NCBI RefSeq assembly: GCF_035083965.1 | Contig: NC_089722.1 | Location: forward strand, 24,016,142 to 24,080,141 | DNA from: Branchiostoma lanceolatum | Taxonomy: Eukaryota; Chordata; Leptocardii; Amphioxiformes; Branchiostomatidae | DNA length: 64,000 nt | Direction of reading: 5' to 3' | Shown here: positions 25,401 to 37,909 of the stretch, piece by piece | Position numbering within the stretch: position 1 is the first letter of the stretch | Layout of the letters: each line of letters starts with the position of its first letter | Translations under genes and position numbers: made by a program | The notes under the pieces: generated by a model | Databases searched by the model: none | Told to the model about the DNA's origin: nothing | What the model saw: only the letters and a program-made list of their open reading frames with translations

Positions 25401-28400
25401 TGACGCACGCAGACTAAGGTGTAATCAGCTGACGAGACCGTGATTGTCACGTGATATCGATCTGCTGTGCACATGAACATAACATGGTGTACTGTAGGTC
25501 GTATTCGACGTCGACGAACAATTTTGAGTTAGATTAGTATTGCAGGAAACTCCATTATGCATTGTTACACTGCTACGTGTCCATGAATATTCTTAGCGTT
25601 AATATTTGAGAATCTATATATTTTGACACAAGTTGTTCTTGTTATACAACAACATGGCGTTAATAACAGGGTGAATGAATGGCATGATTTCGTCTTATTG
25701 TTAAACAAACAATACATATAGCATAACTCTATCATGAGTATTTCATTTTTTTTCATTGTTCAATCCTACACGCGTGTGCGAAATGTCTTAGACAGCGGCC
25801 CAGGTGCAAGACGTTGTCGTCTCGCTGCCGAAGTGCTTCATTATTCACACGGAACCTTCCATTCCCGCCTTAGTCTCCTGAAGTGTGTAAAGTTTTCTCA
25901 GCCCTCCACTTTTAAAGGCGGGCTGCGGTACTCCAGCTAAGACTCCCTACACATGTGACGCCCACTTACACTCCATCTAAAGAAGACGAAGTAAACACCA
26001 GGCGAAGGAACAGTCGCAGTATTAAAGCCACTGTAAACATGTAAGGAGACCCGCTTAGCCGTGTGGAACTTTCCCACAGCTCTAGACTAAGAGTTTCCCA
26101 CATTGGAGAACGACAGGTGTTCGGGCTTTTTCGGGGCCAAGTCGGAAATAGTCGGCAAACACTCGTGCTCAATCGTTGGAATCCTCGACCATCTCACTTT
26201 CCAGACTTTCCCTTGTTGGTATATGCTTTGTTCGGTGCAATAAAATCCCATCCCTATTTCATCACTCGTTATGAAAATTCATACCAATTTTCCTAACATT
26301 AAAGGATACACCAAATTTGAATATTACACCTGTATCACTATCATGTTGCATGTAACGAAACCCGTTGTTCTGTAAAGCTTGTATTTTTTGTGACGTGTTT
26401 GGGGTACGATTTTACGCTACGTTAGTCAACAAAGATAATCTTTAAAGATGATGTGTGTGTGTCATACTTGGAGAGAAGTAGAGAAAAGAAGCGAAGAAAA
26501 ATGCGTAAGGCTCACAGCTACACACGTAGCTCAAAACATGGTCGTTTTGGTAGGGTGATCATACGGTACTAACATTGCTTTGTTTTGGAAGGCTTTCTTA
26601 TGCTGATTTAGCAAAGTCGTACTCAAGTGTGCATGGAATAAGGTAAGGATAATCGGGCATAAAGACAAAAGCATATTTTTCGAGTGGTATTGTCGCACAT
26701 GTCTTCTGTTACATCTAGAGAAATATAACGTAGAAAGCTTCTGTTTTGACAAACGCAGACATAACGAGATAGGATTTTGATACGACAGAAGAGCGAGAAT
26801 CTGAAAAAAAACACAAATATGAGAAACAAAGGCACGAAATTCGTGCTAAAGTAAAATTGGTATAACAACTTTATTCTTCTGTAACAACTGTTCCATTGTG
26901 ATTTGGCTGATGCCTTCGTAGCCGAGCGCTCTTCGCAACGCATATTGATATGAGTAATGTTATCTATAACTTTGAACGGGGGTGGCCCTCTGTGTCACGT
27001 TTATCAGTATGATAAACAGTAAGTATACGTGAGTGTCAGCAGGTAGTTTCCGACATACCTGTCCGCCTAAGATACTAACATTGTGCTGATGTAACATTTC
27101 AAACTGTTTCGTCGTTGGCAAGATTTAGTCATAGTAAACAGAGTGGTCACAATCTCGTTTCTCGGTCATTTGTAAAACGTATATACTCGTTTATACATAC
27201 ACGTCACTTTTGTGAGGCAAGGCCCCGTTGAGTCACCGTTTTGTTCTGCTTGTAACTCAAATTTCCCAACTGCAACCCTTTTACGCTATAGTGGGGGGTC
27301 CTTAGCGTGCGGCCATTCACAGCGACCATTAGATGGCGCGGCTTTTTCTCTCACTGATGTTTCTGGCTCCTTTGTGAAGCGCCCTTCACATTGGCTCAGC
27401 TGCACAGGAGGACCACGTAACCCCTCTTGACCCCACTTCCCCGAGCCGAGCTTGAGAACCTGCGCCCACCGTCACAATAGCTACTTGGAGTACCCGACAA
27501 CAGCTCTGAAACTCTATACAAGCGATGGACGTTTTGTCCCTCTTCTCTCCTCAAATATTTGGGATGTTCGAAAATCGATGACATGTTTTGATGGACAGAT
27601 TTGGTGGCCAGACTGTGTCAACGTCCTGAAAGTCGGAAAAGTACGCAGGGACAAAGAAACCATAGCTTCGATTACCTATAAGGAACGTTAACCTTTCTCC
27701 TAAGTGCCTTTTCGTTTAGAAGTGTCTTGCGAAGACCAAGAAGCTCCTTGGGAGGACATAGTTCTTACCCCCACTAACACCCCCCGCGTGTGTATGTGTC
27801 TGTGTGTGTCTGTGTGTGTCTGTGGCCATTAACTTCGTGTACGGGGTCTATGTTTTCGGTGTGTGCGTCTGTTTGGGCTGGTGTGTGTCCATAGTTATTT
27901 CAATACACAGTTAGTACAGTGACAGGAAGTGAGTGGGGAAAACATGGAAATGTTTAGACTTGTTTCAAGTTGTTACGAAACTATCGTCCAACTATATGAT
28001 GACTCAGGTTGCTTACGAAACTGGCATTATACAACTCCTTATATAAGACCACGTATTTGTTCAAACCTACTTTCTGGTGAGAAAAGATATAGAACGACTG
28101 GTTTTCCACGGAACTATCGTCCAACGATTTGATGACTCAGGTTGCTTACGAAACTGGCATTATACAAGTCCTTATAAAAGACCTCGTTTGTGTTCAAGCC
28201 TACTGCCTGGTGAGAAAGATCTAGCCGATTGGTTTTCCACGGAACTATCGTCCAACGATTTGATGACTCATGTGTGGCTTATGAAATTGGCATTATAGAA
28301 GTCCTTATATAAAACCACGTAAAGTTATGTGTTTAAACCTACTTTCCGGTAAGAAAAGATCTAGAACGTTTGGTTTTCCACGGATAAGTCGATCGTATTC

Positions 28401-30310
28401 AACCAGGTGAAATATCTTGTTGGGTACAGCGCATGTCATCAGTAGAATACAGTTTACTTTTGCCTTTAGAAATAGAGATCTTATAAGAGAGATTTCAAAC
28501 GAAAACACTCAAGAAATGGGCAGCTATCGCAAGTTTGTTTCACTGTATTTCCTTGAATAGTAGTTAAATCGAAAACTTTTCGGAAATCTAGTAAAGGCGA
28601 GACGTCCATACCACGTCATTTCCACTTTGGATTACAACAGCTTACAAAAAATACATTGTTCTTCTGAACTGCGTAGATGAACAAGAAGGCAGTCATGGAA
28701 GGTTTACGTCGTAAGTTTGTTTAGCATTATTTGTTATTTATTTTGCGAGCACAATACATCGCAAAGACCGAAGAGTGAGGCACACGAAATCCCCTCATTT
28801 TTCTGGATTTAAATATTTCGTTTTGACAAGTGACGTATGCTTTGAATTCGCATAAAAAGCTTTGTATTCTTAGTGTAATCGCCGTGAAAGAAAGGCGCGC
28901 GTGCTGCCACTCCGATTTTCTAACTGTTTTCCTTCATTTGTTTCAAAGTTGAAATGTTTCTCTAGCACTAGTACTGCCAGGGCGATTTAACTCATTCACA
29001 AGTTTGTTGTGCGTTAGAAGTGGTAGCCAAATGTTTGGGGAACAGGGAGAAATTAAGGAAATAGTAAAGAAAGGGAATTGAAGAGGACATGGAAAGAAGT
29101 GTAGGTGATTGTCGGAAAAGGCGGGACATAGACAATGGAAAATATTCCTGGGAAACGTCATTAAGTTAATAGTCTTTAGAAACGAATGACTCTTACTACA
29201 GCCCTTTAAATGTACGAACGCTTGCCAAGATTTACGGAATCAAGTATCTTTAAATCATTGATTTTGTTTCTCTATGCCTTTTCGCTGTTCGCCCAACGAT
29301 GTGAGGAAGTACCGGTACAGAACCTGACACCTCCCGGGCAGCCGGCTTATAGGTTAGGCGGGCGCCGGACAGGACTCAGGGCCCACCGGCCCACTGTGTG
29401 GCACAGACGGAAAGGTGTCCCACACTTGGGCAAATATTTTACCTGGGCTTAAGAAGAAAGCCGGAGGGATCGATTTAGACATAGGAAGCGGCGCGGCAAG
29501 CAGCGGCAGCGGGCCGTACACTGTGACTGTTTCGGGGAAATCCTCTTTCCCGACACAAGACGCTGAAATGGGGAGTCTTAGGAACCTTCTTTAAACAAAT
29601 CACGGTCTAATTGGTTTCAAAAGCAGCTAGAATAACCGCCTCTTTGTTTGTCCGCGGCTGCACACCGTCGGCTAGAAATGGCAGGAACAACAAACAAACT
29701 GTGCCAAACAGTGAAGGTTTAAGAAAAAGAATGCTATTGTGTCTTTCGGAGAGGAAACAAAAGGTGTAACCCTTAAGTATAAGTAAGAAATGTTCTCAGT
29801 CATAGGGTCATATCAGTAAACACAAAGTCGTGCAGTTTTAGTTCAACTTAAAGTACCCGCGCCTAGGCTTTTAGTAGGATGGAGTCTGAACGTCATAGTA
29901 CCGATCCAAATACATCTTCAGGATGTAGGAGTTAAAGTATAGAAACTACTATAAATCGTACATGGAAACTGGGCAGAAAATCTGCTGTATGTCCATCCAT
30001 ACTTGATCGTTATGCGCATGCTTTTTTGATAACCAATTGCACTATACTACTATACAGAAATTCGACTACGCCATGGCTCCGTTTTTTAGCCCGGTGCATC
30101 GACGGCGGACACTGACTCTTTTCGACAAGTGTGTTGGGTTCTTAAACGTACACTTGAGAATCTCCCATACACGGGAAGACTGGATTGAACTTCCAATTCA
30201 CATTCACCATACAAACATCCTAACAAAATTCACAAACAAAAAGAAAAACTTACGGCGTCGACATCTTCTATCTCTTCTGCGGACGTCGCGTCGACGTTAG
30301 CCGAGAACAT
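16434..30310 (-). CDS. SPDEF: SPDEF/PDEF-type ETS transcription factor (pointed + ETS domains)
   Basis: Eight coding exons: 30254-30310, 18564-18981, 18046-18243, 17864-17923, 17585-17659, 17408-17461, 17022-17111, 16434-16639. All junctions are GT-AG with agreeing phases; they sum to 386 codons (385 aa). The pointed (PNT) domain, about residues 145-225, has EVACKLLNI then [16 protein letters not shown] and HQYRLPP. The ETS domain, about 288-372, has [45 protein letters not shown] and [13 protein letters not shown]. The SIRQYY form is the SPDEF-class recognition helix; most ETS proteins have ALRYYY. The family binds GGAT/GGAA sites in epithelial and secretory cells. Exons from 18981 to 16434 are near certain. 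The 19-residue first exon ([19 protein letters not shown]) is inferred from its ATG, a GTAAGT donor and phase 0. Without it, ATG 18939 could serve, giving 352 aa. Confidence 0.95.
19024..30253 (-). other. SPDEF intron 1 (inferred), no other gene recognised
   Basis: About 11.3 kb between the inferred first exon and the exon ending at 18981. I read it on both strands and found no exon of a known family and no RNA gene. It holds a tandem repeat (27979-28383) and a TG-rich tract (27788-27880). Enhancers are plausible in an intron this size but cannot be seen without alignment. Confidence 0.5.
27979..28383. repeat. Tandem repeat, 3 copies of a 131-141-bp unit
   Basis: Units start with AACTATCGTCCAAC at 27979, 28112 and 28243 and end with GGTTTTCCACGG. 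Shared inner motifs include GGCATTATA and CCTTATA. It lies in the inferred SPDEF first intron. Confidence 0.85.
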
Positions 30311-30352
30311 GACGGCGCCGTCCCGTCCCTGGAGCATCTGGACAGCCGGGCT

Positions 30353-30394
30353 CCGCTCTCTCTCCCTCTCTCTCCCCCTCCCTCTCTCTCTATA
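30353..30394. promoter_or_regulatory. GA/CT-rich tract at the presumed SPDEF 5' end
   Basis: A polypyrimidine run (CTCTCTCCCTCTCTCTCCCC; GAGA repeats on the coding strand) lies 43-84 bp upstream of the inferred SPDEF start codon. It ends at a weak TATAGAG. Placement is suggestive of a 5' UTR or core promoter; a regulatory role is inference. Confidence 0.35.
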
Positions 30395-30596
30395 CAGCAG
30401 CCAACCTCCCTCAAACCACCTGGGTTGGATTCCCGTTCTTCCGTGGGATTCTCAGACGCTAGTCGTGTGCTGTAGGAAATTGGAGGTTGATCGAAAACGG
30501 CTAATTTTATTTAATCCTTCAAGGCGAATCCAACAATAGGAGTTGCGGTAACGTAATAAGTTAAGTCGAGCTCACAATCCTCACTCCTCGCACGTT

Positions 30597-33500
30597 TTAA
30601 GAGATGCAAGCGGAAATTCGTTCTTTTCTGAACTTCGCAAAGTACACGTCAATCATTATCGGGGACTTTTGGCATTGTTCTCGGAGGGCCAAACAGCTAA
30701 TGACACTTCCCTGTTTTGTTCGTCGTGTCCATGGCAACAATGTCAAGAAGAGGCTATCCAACTTCCATAGAGGGACAAACGCGCAGATATTTCTCAGTGT
30801 TTTCGCAATGCGTGTGTTGTGTGATGCAACGAAAAGTTGCCCCCCAAAAAAAAGCTCCACGCAGAAAGTTGTTGATGGTTTCTTTACCTTTCTCACCCAC
30901 TTCGACAGGTTTGAATCACTCCAGCCGGCAACTGAGCAAACACTCTCGGAGCGACAACACACAAGATTTTCGCCATTTTTTTGTCGGACGAGAGACATTC
31001 GCGTTGACAGAGTTTCGGGATTTTGAGCACAAAACTGTGTATTCTGTCTCAACTCCGTTGCCCAACACCCGTAAAGACTGTCAGGCGCCGTAAACACTTT
31101 GACAATCACAATGACACCTAGAGATGCGACGGATAAGAATGGAGATACAGCGGCAGCTCTTCACAATCTGGAGTCATTGTTGCGACTCTAGTAAGCGGTT
31201 TATTTCTCCCCCGGTTGAGGTTGGACCCCTCGGGTTCTGTACAAGAGTGCTACAGAAGTGTCCCGGCGACATTTTTTCGGCCGGTGGCCCCTCTGATGTG
31301 GTGCTGCGCTATGTGCTCTTGAGCAATTAATAGCGTGTAGACCGTGTTGTTTTACGTGCTTCAAACGGATACACAATTTTGATAGCTTGTGTAAATTGTG
31401 AAGGGGCTCAAAAATGTCGGCCATAAGCATGTTTTGTGGCGCGTTTCTAATGACAACAAATACGAGGACACTGTTGAATTTTATCATAACTGATTCCATA
31501 TCAAATTCAATGTGCATGGTCGAGTAACCGTACAAGTGGTGGGTCAAGATGACAACTCCGACTAGCCTGAAGTTATATAACAAAAGTAGAGGCGTCCTGT
31601 AGGGTGAAATGAACAACACCGAAGTTGAGGATAGGCAGGGGATATACTAGAACAAGTGTATATCGGAAACCTTTTGGATAACTTTCAACGAAATACACTA
31701 TCTTGAAAAAATATTTGTGATCTTCCTTTGCGATGAATGCTAATGAACGAATGTTACTCAAAACCGTGCATTTCAGAGGTCTGAACAATTCTTATACTTA
31801 TTTCTTTTAAGATTAGCTAATCACAGATGATTATCTTTTTATAGAAACTGTGAAGCAAGTCAACACTACTTATACCTGCTATGCTGCAGTTATAAGAGAT
31901 CAAAATACAAATGTCCATTTGAAAAATTCAATGGTGATGGCAAGTCAAGTTTAGACGAGAATAGGACATCTACTTAATACGTGTTGACGCCTTTTTTTCA
32001 GAAAGAAACAGTTTCCCGTGATTTCGATAACGTTTACACTTTTCATCCAGACACAATAATCGTTTGGTTTCTTCCTCCTTGTCTAACTGTCTAACTTTGT
32101 CACGATTATATGAATGGTTGTCAAAAATCAAGTCGGGTAAAACAGAGTAAAAATCAGCAATCTTAAGCGAATTTCAAAAAAATATAAGTCATTAAAAAAT
32201 ACGCTACACCAGAATCTAGAAATAACGATAGATTCACAAAATACAACGTACCTCACAAGATGCAAATTGCCTAGAACAGCGGCCGTCAAAATGACAAAGG
32301 TGGGGATGTTTTAGAAACTTTTCCTCGTCTCCGGTCTCTTAGTACTGCCGTGTGACGTGTACCGTTCCTTTCCTCAGGACGGGACCAAGGCGCACCAGGT
32401 GTCAGCCAAAATGATCTAATTCGTCGGAAAGTTTTGTTTTTCTTTTTGTTGTGAAGAAAACAATAAGGAAGATCCATTTTTAACAGGGGTCGGTTTTTTT
32501 TCATTACAGATATACTAACTCTTCATACCTTACAGTTACACATCCGCGAAACATACTATGAAAAGTGAAATATCTTTTCACTATTTACAATTTTAGAAAA
32601 AAAAGACAAACAGATGTTCTTAAAATTAAGATCTTACGTATATACTAAAGTAAAGGTCATGAAAATAATGTAATTAGCCTCTTAGCCAAACTGACCAACA
32701 TCACAGAATTTTTACGTTTGCAAACATGAGAATGATATCACCATCCAGATGCTTGCTCAAAAAGACATGCATGATGTTGATCGTCCTGTTTCGACATTAT
32801 AGGACAATATTAGCATATTTAGGACTATGACAACATAAATGTTTCATCCTGTACACCCCCCACATCTCGCTAAACTTGGTCTCGACCAAGAGGGCGATGT
32901 AAACACCCCTTCAAAGCACCTGCTCGGTTCCCTCGTCTCGTGTTGCCCTCCAGCACTCCTAACTAAACCCTTGACGACCCAGGTCTATTCAGGTAGCACG
33001 CCCGCCCGGGTAGCTTACTGTACAAGTACAATGGACACTTCTGACTACCTATACAGACTTAGACTTCGGCAAACACATTATAGTTCTCATGTCTTTTTTG
33101 GGAAAGCTGAAATGCGATGCTGCTGAAACATGACGGTTTTCAAGAAATTCTTGCATCTCTGTTTTCACTCCAAGGCAGTGTAGCATTTTTGGGTCTGTCT
33201 ACCCATGTGCGTAACATGTGTCTGTTTGTGTTTCCGCAATTCCCAACATACACAATGCAGCGTTCACATACATCCCCAGTGCCACTATGCTTGTCTATGG
33301 GACTTTCTACTTTGTCACGTTTTTTTATAATCTCGCCAACCCACACCTCTGCCGGCACTTACCCCTTGAGATAAAAAACAGAACAAGACAAAATAGAAAG
33401 CCCGACAAAACTGCGCCTAAAACACGTCAAAATCCAGCCGGACTCACTCCTCTGCTTGAAGAGTATACAATGTACTTGTCGTACGATGTATGTGACAGGG

Positions 33501-33700
33501 CCTTTATTGATAAATTTAAAATCTCCTATTCCCGAAACTTAACAAAGAGAAGAACCCCCAAATTTCGAGAGCCAAAGATTTCGACTTGCAGACGACAGGT
33601 GCAGGTGCGGGTACCTGACGCGGCGGCGAGAGGCGCTCTCAGGGCGGTGAGGGGACATGTGGCGGGTGGATTGTGCCCTCCACACGGTTGTTCAAGTCGC
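30597..33700. other. Intergenic region upstream of SPDEF
   Basis: Several long open frames overlap on both strands at 30597-31109 (up to 170 codons), but none shows a family motif or splice context. No gene assigned. Confidence 0.4.
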
Positions 33701-33789
33701 GAAGTACCGGTAGCGAGGTCGAGATGTGGTCCTTCCAGATGTTACCGTTTCTGAACCGCTACAACAGATGTATCATATGTCTTACGTTG

Positions 33790-34065
33790 TTTCTTTTCAT
33801 ATTTCGCTCGTATTCATATTGCTTTAAAAGGGTAGAGGTAGTCCCATAGCCCTTTTGAGGCCGTAGGGGCAGACCCTCTCCATCCACTGCCTTACCTCCC
33901 CAACCTAAGTCAGGTACCCATTTTATACCTGGGTTGAGTAAGGAAAGTCGCGTAAAGTGCATTTCCTGATGACACAAAATCGGTGGCATGTCAGGGATTC
34001 GAACCCAGGACCTCTGGATTCTGGGCTAAACACCTTAACCGTTACGCCAACACGAAGTCACACTT
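33790..34065 (-). repeat. tRNA-derived SINE
   Basis: On the minus strand the head has an A-box-like GGCGTAACGGTTAAGG and a perfect B-box GGTTCGAATCC (plus-strand 33995-34005). A non-tRNA body of about 200 bp follows. The would-be acceptor stem halves do not pair, so this is a SINE and not a functional tRNA gene. Its body differs from the SINE at 43430-43658. Ends are approximate; no clear target duplication seen. Confidence 0.8.
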
Positions 34066-34069
34066 TGCT

Positions 34070-37000
34070 TTGCCATGGGAAAATATCAGCGTCAGTAACG
34101 TTATCGCTAAGGATCGTATCCAAATTTCCGTTTACAAAATCTATCCGCAGTGCTTGATTAACTCTTGCATTGTGCATCTCATTACATGGATGTCTCGGCT
34201 TCATCGACGTATCGAACATCAAAATGAAATTTGAGAAGGGATGAGTATAGTCGATGATTAAAGAGAATTGACAAGACATGGAACGGAATTACCTTTACTG
34301 GACATTGCGTTTGTCAGAAAGTCCATTGTTGTCGCGCTCAAAAAGCAACTAATGCAGCCATATATGGCACTGGGAAATATTCTAATTCGTCATCTAACAC
34401 GATGACAACTTAAGCTGCAATGAGCTAAGAATAACCCAATTGCAAGGAGACCGTGTTGTTCACTCTGGTGTACAGTTCACACATCATAAGTAGAACGGAA
34501 GTACTAAGGGATTAACATTACCATTCCAACTATAGGCAAACTTTACCTTGATTCTTACACCTGCCTCTACAGGTGTGTCCAAGCGTTACACTTCTTACCA
34601 CACCTGTCGTACAGGGTGTAAAATAACAGCGTCTACAGAGGACAAAGGGAGTGTAACGGTGCAGTTTTTGAACGCTCGGACGAGCTGACTTCAAAGCCCG
34701 GCAGCGCGCCGTACACCGGTGACAAGAACACTCGGGCCCACTCTACCACTCGGACCGCACGCGTATCTCCCTCTCACGGTTAAATGGTGCGTGGAGGACT
34801 TATAACTCTGAACAATATCGCCGGAGTCAACCGTGTTTAGGATATTTGTGCTAATAAACAAGATTCAGCTTGTTCTGGACGTCTTGTGACGTTTTCTTAA
34901 ACGTTTCTCAATGGGTTACATTTCTGATGTGTTTGTAACAGCATCACTCAAAAGATATGTAGAAACAAGCAAAAAATGTACGCAAAGCCGAAAGCGCACA
35001 CCTACTTGAAAAATAACAGTATGGCCCCTTTCAGAAAAACAAAGCAAGCAATTTTGGGTGAAGATAGTTCCAAGATGAACAAATTAAGTGGTAATGTACC
35101 TGCCCCGTTTAGGAAACAATGCCGACGTAACCATAACGATATAAATGTTTTTCGGCTTCGCTCAAATCGGGACTTAAAACTAAAGAAAATGACACAAACG
35201 AAAATGTCAAAGGCAAACCTTGCTTACTTTTTTCTTGGCTGTGAATTAACTTTGATTCCGCTTTTTTAGTTGCCGTCCATAAAAGGAATGTAATGAAATG
35301 CGTCCGACGGAATCTCAAACGTGTTGAGTGTGTATGTTGATGTCGTTATAGTGATTGTTATTACTGAGATTCAAAAACTAAATATTTTGAGAAATCATCT
35401 TGGATACATCACTCAAGCAACGACATCACAGCGAACAAATCCATTGTGGCGTTCTATATAGTGAACACAATTAGAAACGGGTCACATCATAAACGTGTCA
35501 AGTTTCCGTCGCTTTGAAAAGAAAGAGCAGTCCAGAATAGAAGTAGTAACATGGTGAAGTATTGCTTATACCACAGTGAAGAGGTTATTTGATGCTGGGC
35601 ACCAGGGCAACACGAGGCAACTGTTTTCCTCTTTGGACACATAGTACCACAACAAACGGGTTGGAGGGCGTTTCAAAAGGTACTGGAAACGCGTTCTAAA
35701 AGTGCTCTAGAGCCACGTGCAACATGTCCCGGGTCAGTAATGTTGTAGGGCAGACGCCTCGCATGATCTGTGCCCTTCCGCCGGTCAGGGTTGCCTTGCG
35801 CTAGAGTTGTCCTCGTAACGTTACCACATTCTTGCCCCATGGAACCGTTTCCAACCCACAAAGACATGCCAGTATGTCTCAAATAGAACAGTCAAGAACA
35901 TCTTCAGCAAAGCTACACACAGCACACGCTGTCTTAAGAACTACAGGAGCCGGGAGCCTTTCCTTTACATGCAACTCTTTAAGAAAAGTGCAAGAAAACG
36001 TCTAAAGAATTTCATCCCCGTGGCTCAAGCAAGGAGTACCACTAATGACACACATAAAGGGATATTAATATTGTTCCGATACCTGATTATGTTGGCACAC
36101 ACAACATACTAATGTGAGCGATACGGGCCCAATATGTATACAGCTGGCAAATCATGCTAATGAAGATAAGCATCAGTCTGTGAGGAAGTGGACCTGTGAA
36201 GCTGTAGGGGGGAGGGATTAGGGGGTGTATATCTACAGAGGAATTGTGCCAGGTAATACGGCAGTTGCTGGACAGCACACCTATCCCGACCTTGGAGACT
36301 GCGCACCTGGTTCATGTACAACATTGTACTCTCCAAGCAGAGGTTCGGCTCCGGCTTGTTTTTTTGGGCGCTTTTTAAATCGGGATTTCTAGTTGATAGG
36401 TTTTCATTTTGTCTGGTTGACAAAAAAGAAAACCTGACAAAGCGGAGAGCTCAATAAAACGCCTAAAAAGATGTCAAAAGCAAGTAGGGCCGAACCTCTG
36501 GTTGGAGAGGAAAAAAACTGAACTGAAGTCCAGCCGCACAGAGTCGTGTATGTCAGGCAATCATGGCAAAAATAGCCGAAATGTTACAAAGAGTTTAATT
36601 TGCTTTGGCAATCACTGCTACAATGTATGATAAATAAAGATATTATGAAAAGACGAGTTCTCACTAGAATTGTTTCGACAGCAGTTACATAATATCATTT
36701 TGTAATATCATTGATAATTACATGTATGATCATATCAAAAGTGGCCCACTTTTACCACTAGATATGCATTCTGCCTAAGCAGTTTAATTAATGTGTACAT
36801 TATATTGCCTTCAGAACTTATCATTTCGCATAGAAAATATTCAAAGGGGTATTCAAGAAGACTAATATATAAATGAAAAAGGGACTTAGAAACAATAAAA
36901 AAGGATGGAAGACAGTTCAAGATCATCTTGAAATATTATACAACTTATTGTGGTTGTGTATTCACTTATATCAGTACTAAAATTGTCTATTTCCTTATCA

Positions 37001-37900
37001 TCAAGACAAGTACATAGTTCAACTGTCTCAAAGAAAGACTTAACCTCATCTATGTCCATGATGCAACAATTCCTGTATCTTTACAAGTTACCAATGAGCT
37101 AGCATAACTTTTTTTTTTTTTAATCGATTCATCTAAGCCTGATGTTGCCAACGATTTACGAAGAAAGGCGGCTCAATTGTTACTGTAGCAGCATCTCTTC
37201 ACCCTAGGCCAGAAACATCAATGCTCAAGACAAGCATGACTTCACTGACCCATTAGGAGAAGCAGGGGTTACGAAGGCTGCTCGGGAAATTCCCTACCCC
37301 ATTTAAACTTCCTTTTGTGTAACAAACCGACTGGCACTTAAACATGTCAGCACTCATGGTTTCCCTGTGATTCTTTGAAATCTCTTTGATAATGATATAC
37401 AATGTAGATTCCTATGGTTGGCTCTCGATGGTGTTTCATTTCTCTTCATGGTTCCCCTAGGTTTTGCATCATTAGCAACAAAACTAATTTGGAAGGAAAA
37501 GAACTCCTCTCTGCAATGAACGACAAGAAGTTCTGGAGAGCAAACTTCACTTGCTACACCTCGTAAGAGGAGGACCGATGATGATGATGAGCAACAAAAC
37601 TGATGCAGTCAAGGGACTGCTATGGCCAAGGCTGTCTCCTGCTTGTGAATTTTTTTCCGTCAAACTCATTGTTTGGGAGCCCATGCTGTAAAAATTTGTT
37701 GTTAAATCTGTAATCTTAAACTTGTGAAATTACATTTGCCTCAATTTCATGTCATATTTTGTGGAACAAGAAGCATATTTCCATCCTGGGATGGATGGAG
37801 GGACGGGACCTGGAGACAGCCCTGGCTATGGCTCTGAAAATCTGGAGTCTGTGTAACACTGTTGTGTAACACAGTTGACTGTAGCCTGACTACATGGACT
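34070..37900. other. Gene-poor interval between SPDEF and the oxygenase gene
   Basis: No gene recognised outside the foldback at 36329-36509. Near 37530-37590 a segment ending in GATGATGATGATGA resembles the 3' tail of a non-LTR retrotransposon, but it is too short to classify. Confidence 0.4.
36329..36509. mobile_element. Foldback MITE-like element, about 181 bp
   Basis: Ends are inverted and imperfect: CTCTCCAAGCAGAGGTTCGG at the left, CCGAACCTCTGGTTGGAGAG at the right. The interior is also roughly mirrored (GTTTTCATTTTGTC / GACAAAAAAGAAAAC). A related single arm lies near 33390-33465 (GACAAAACTGCGCCTAAAAC ... CTCTGCTTGAAGAG). No confident target duplication. Confidence 0.6.
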
Positions 37901-37909
37901 GTAGCCAGC

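Noticed and set aside
30597-31109. 170-codon minus-strand frame and overlapping plus-strand frames
   Set aside because: Open on both strands with no family motif, splice context or codon signal. Likely chance.
33218-33754. 178-codon plus-strand frame
   Set aside because: No recognisable domain and it crosses a repeat arm near 33390-33465.
33986-34062. Possible tRNA gene on the minus strand
   Set aside because: A and B boxes are good, but the acceptor stem halves do not pair and a SINE body follows.
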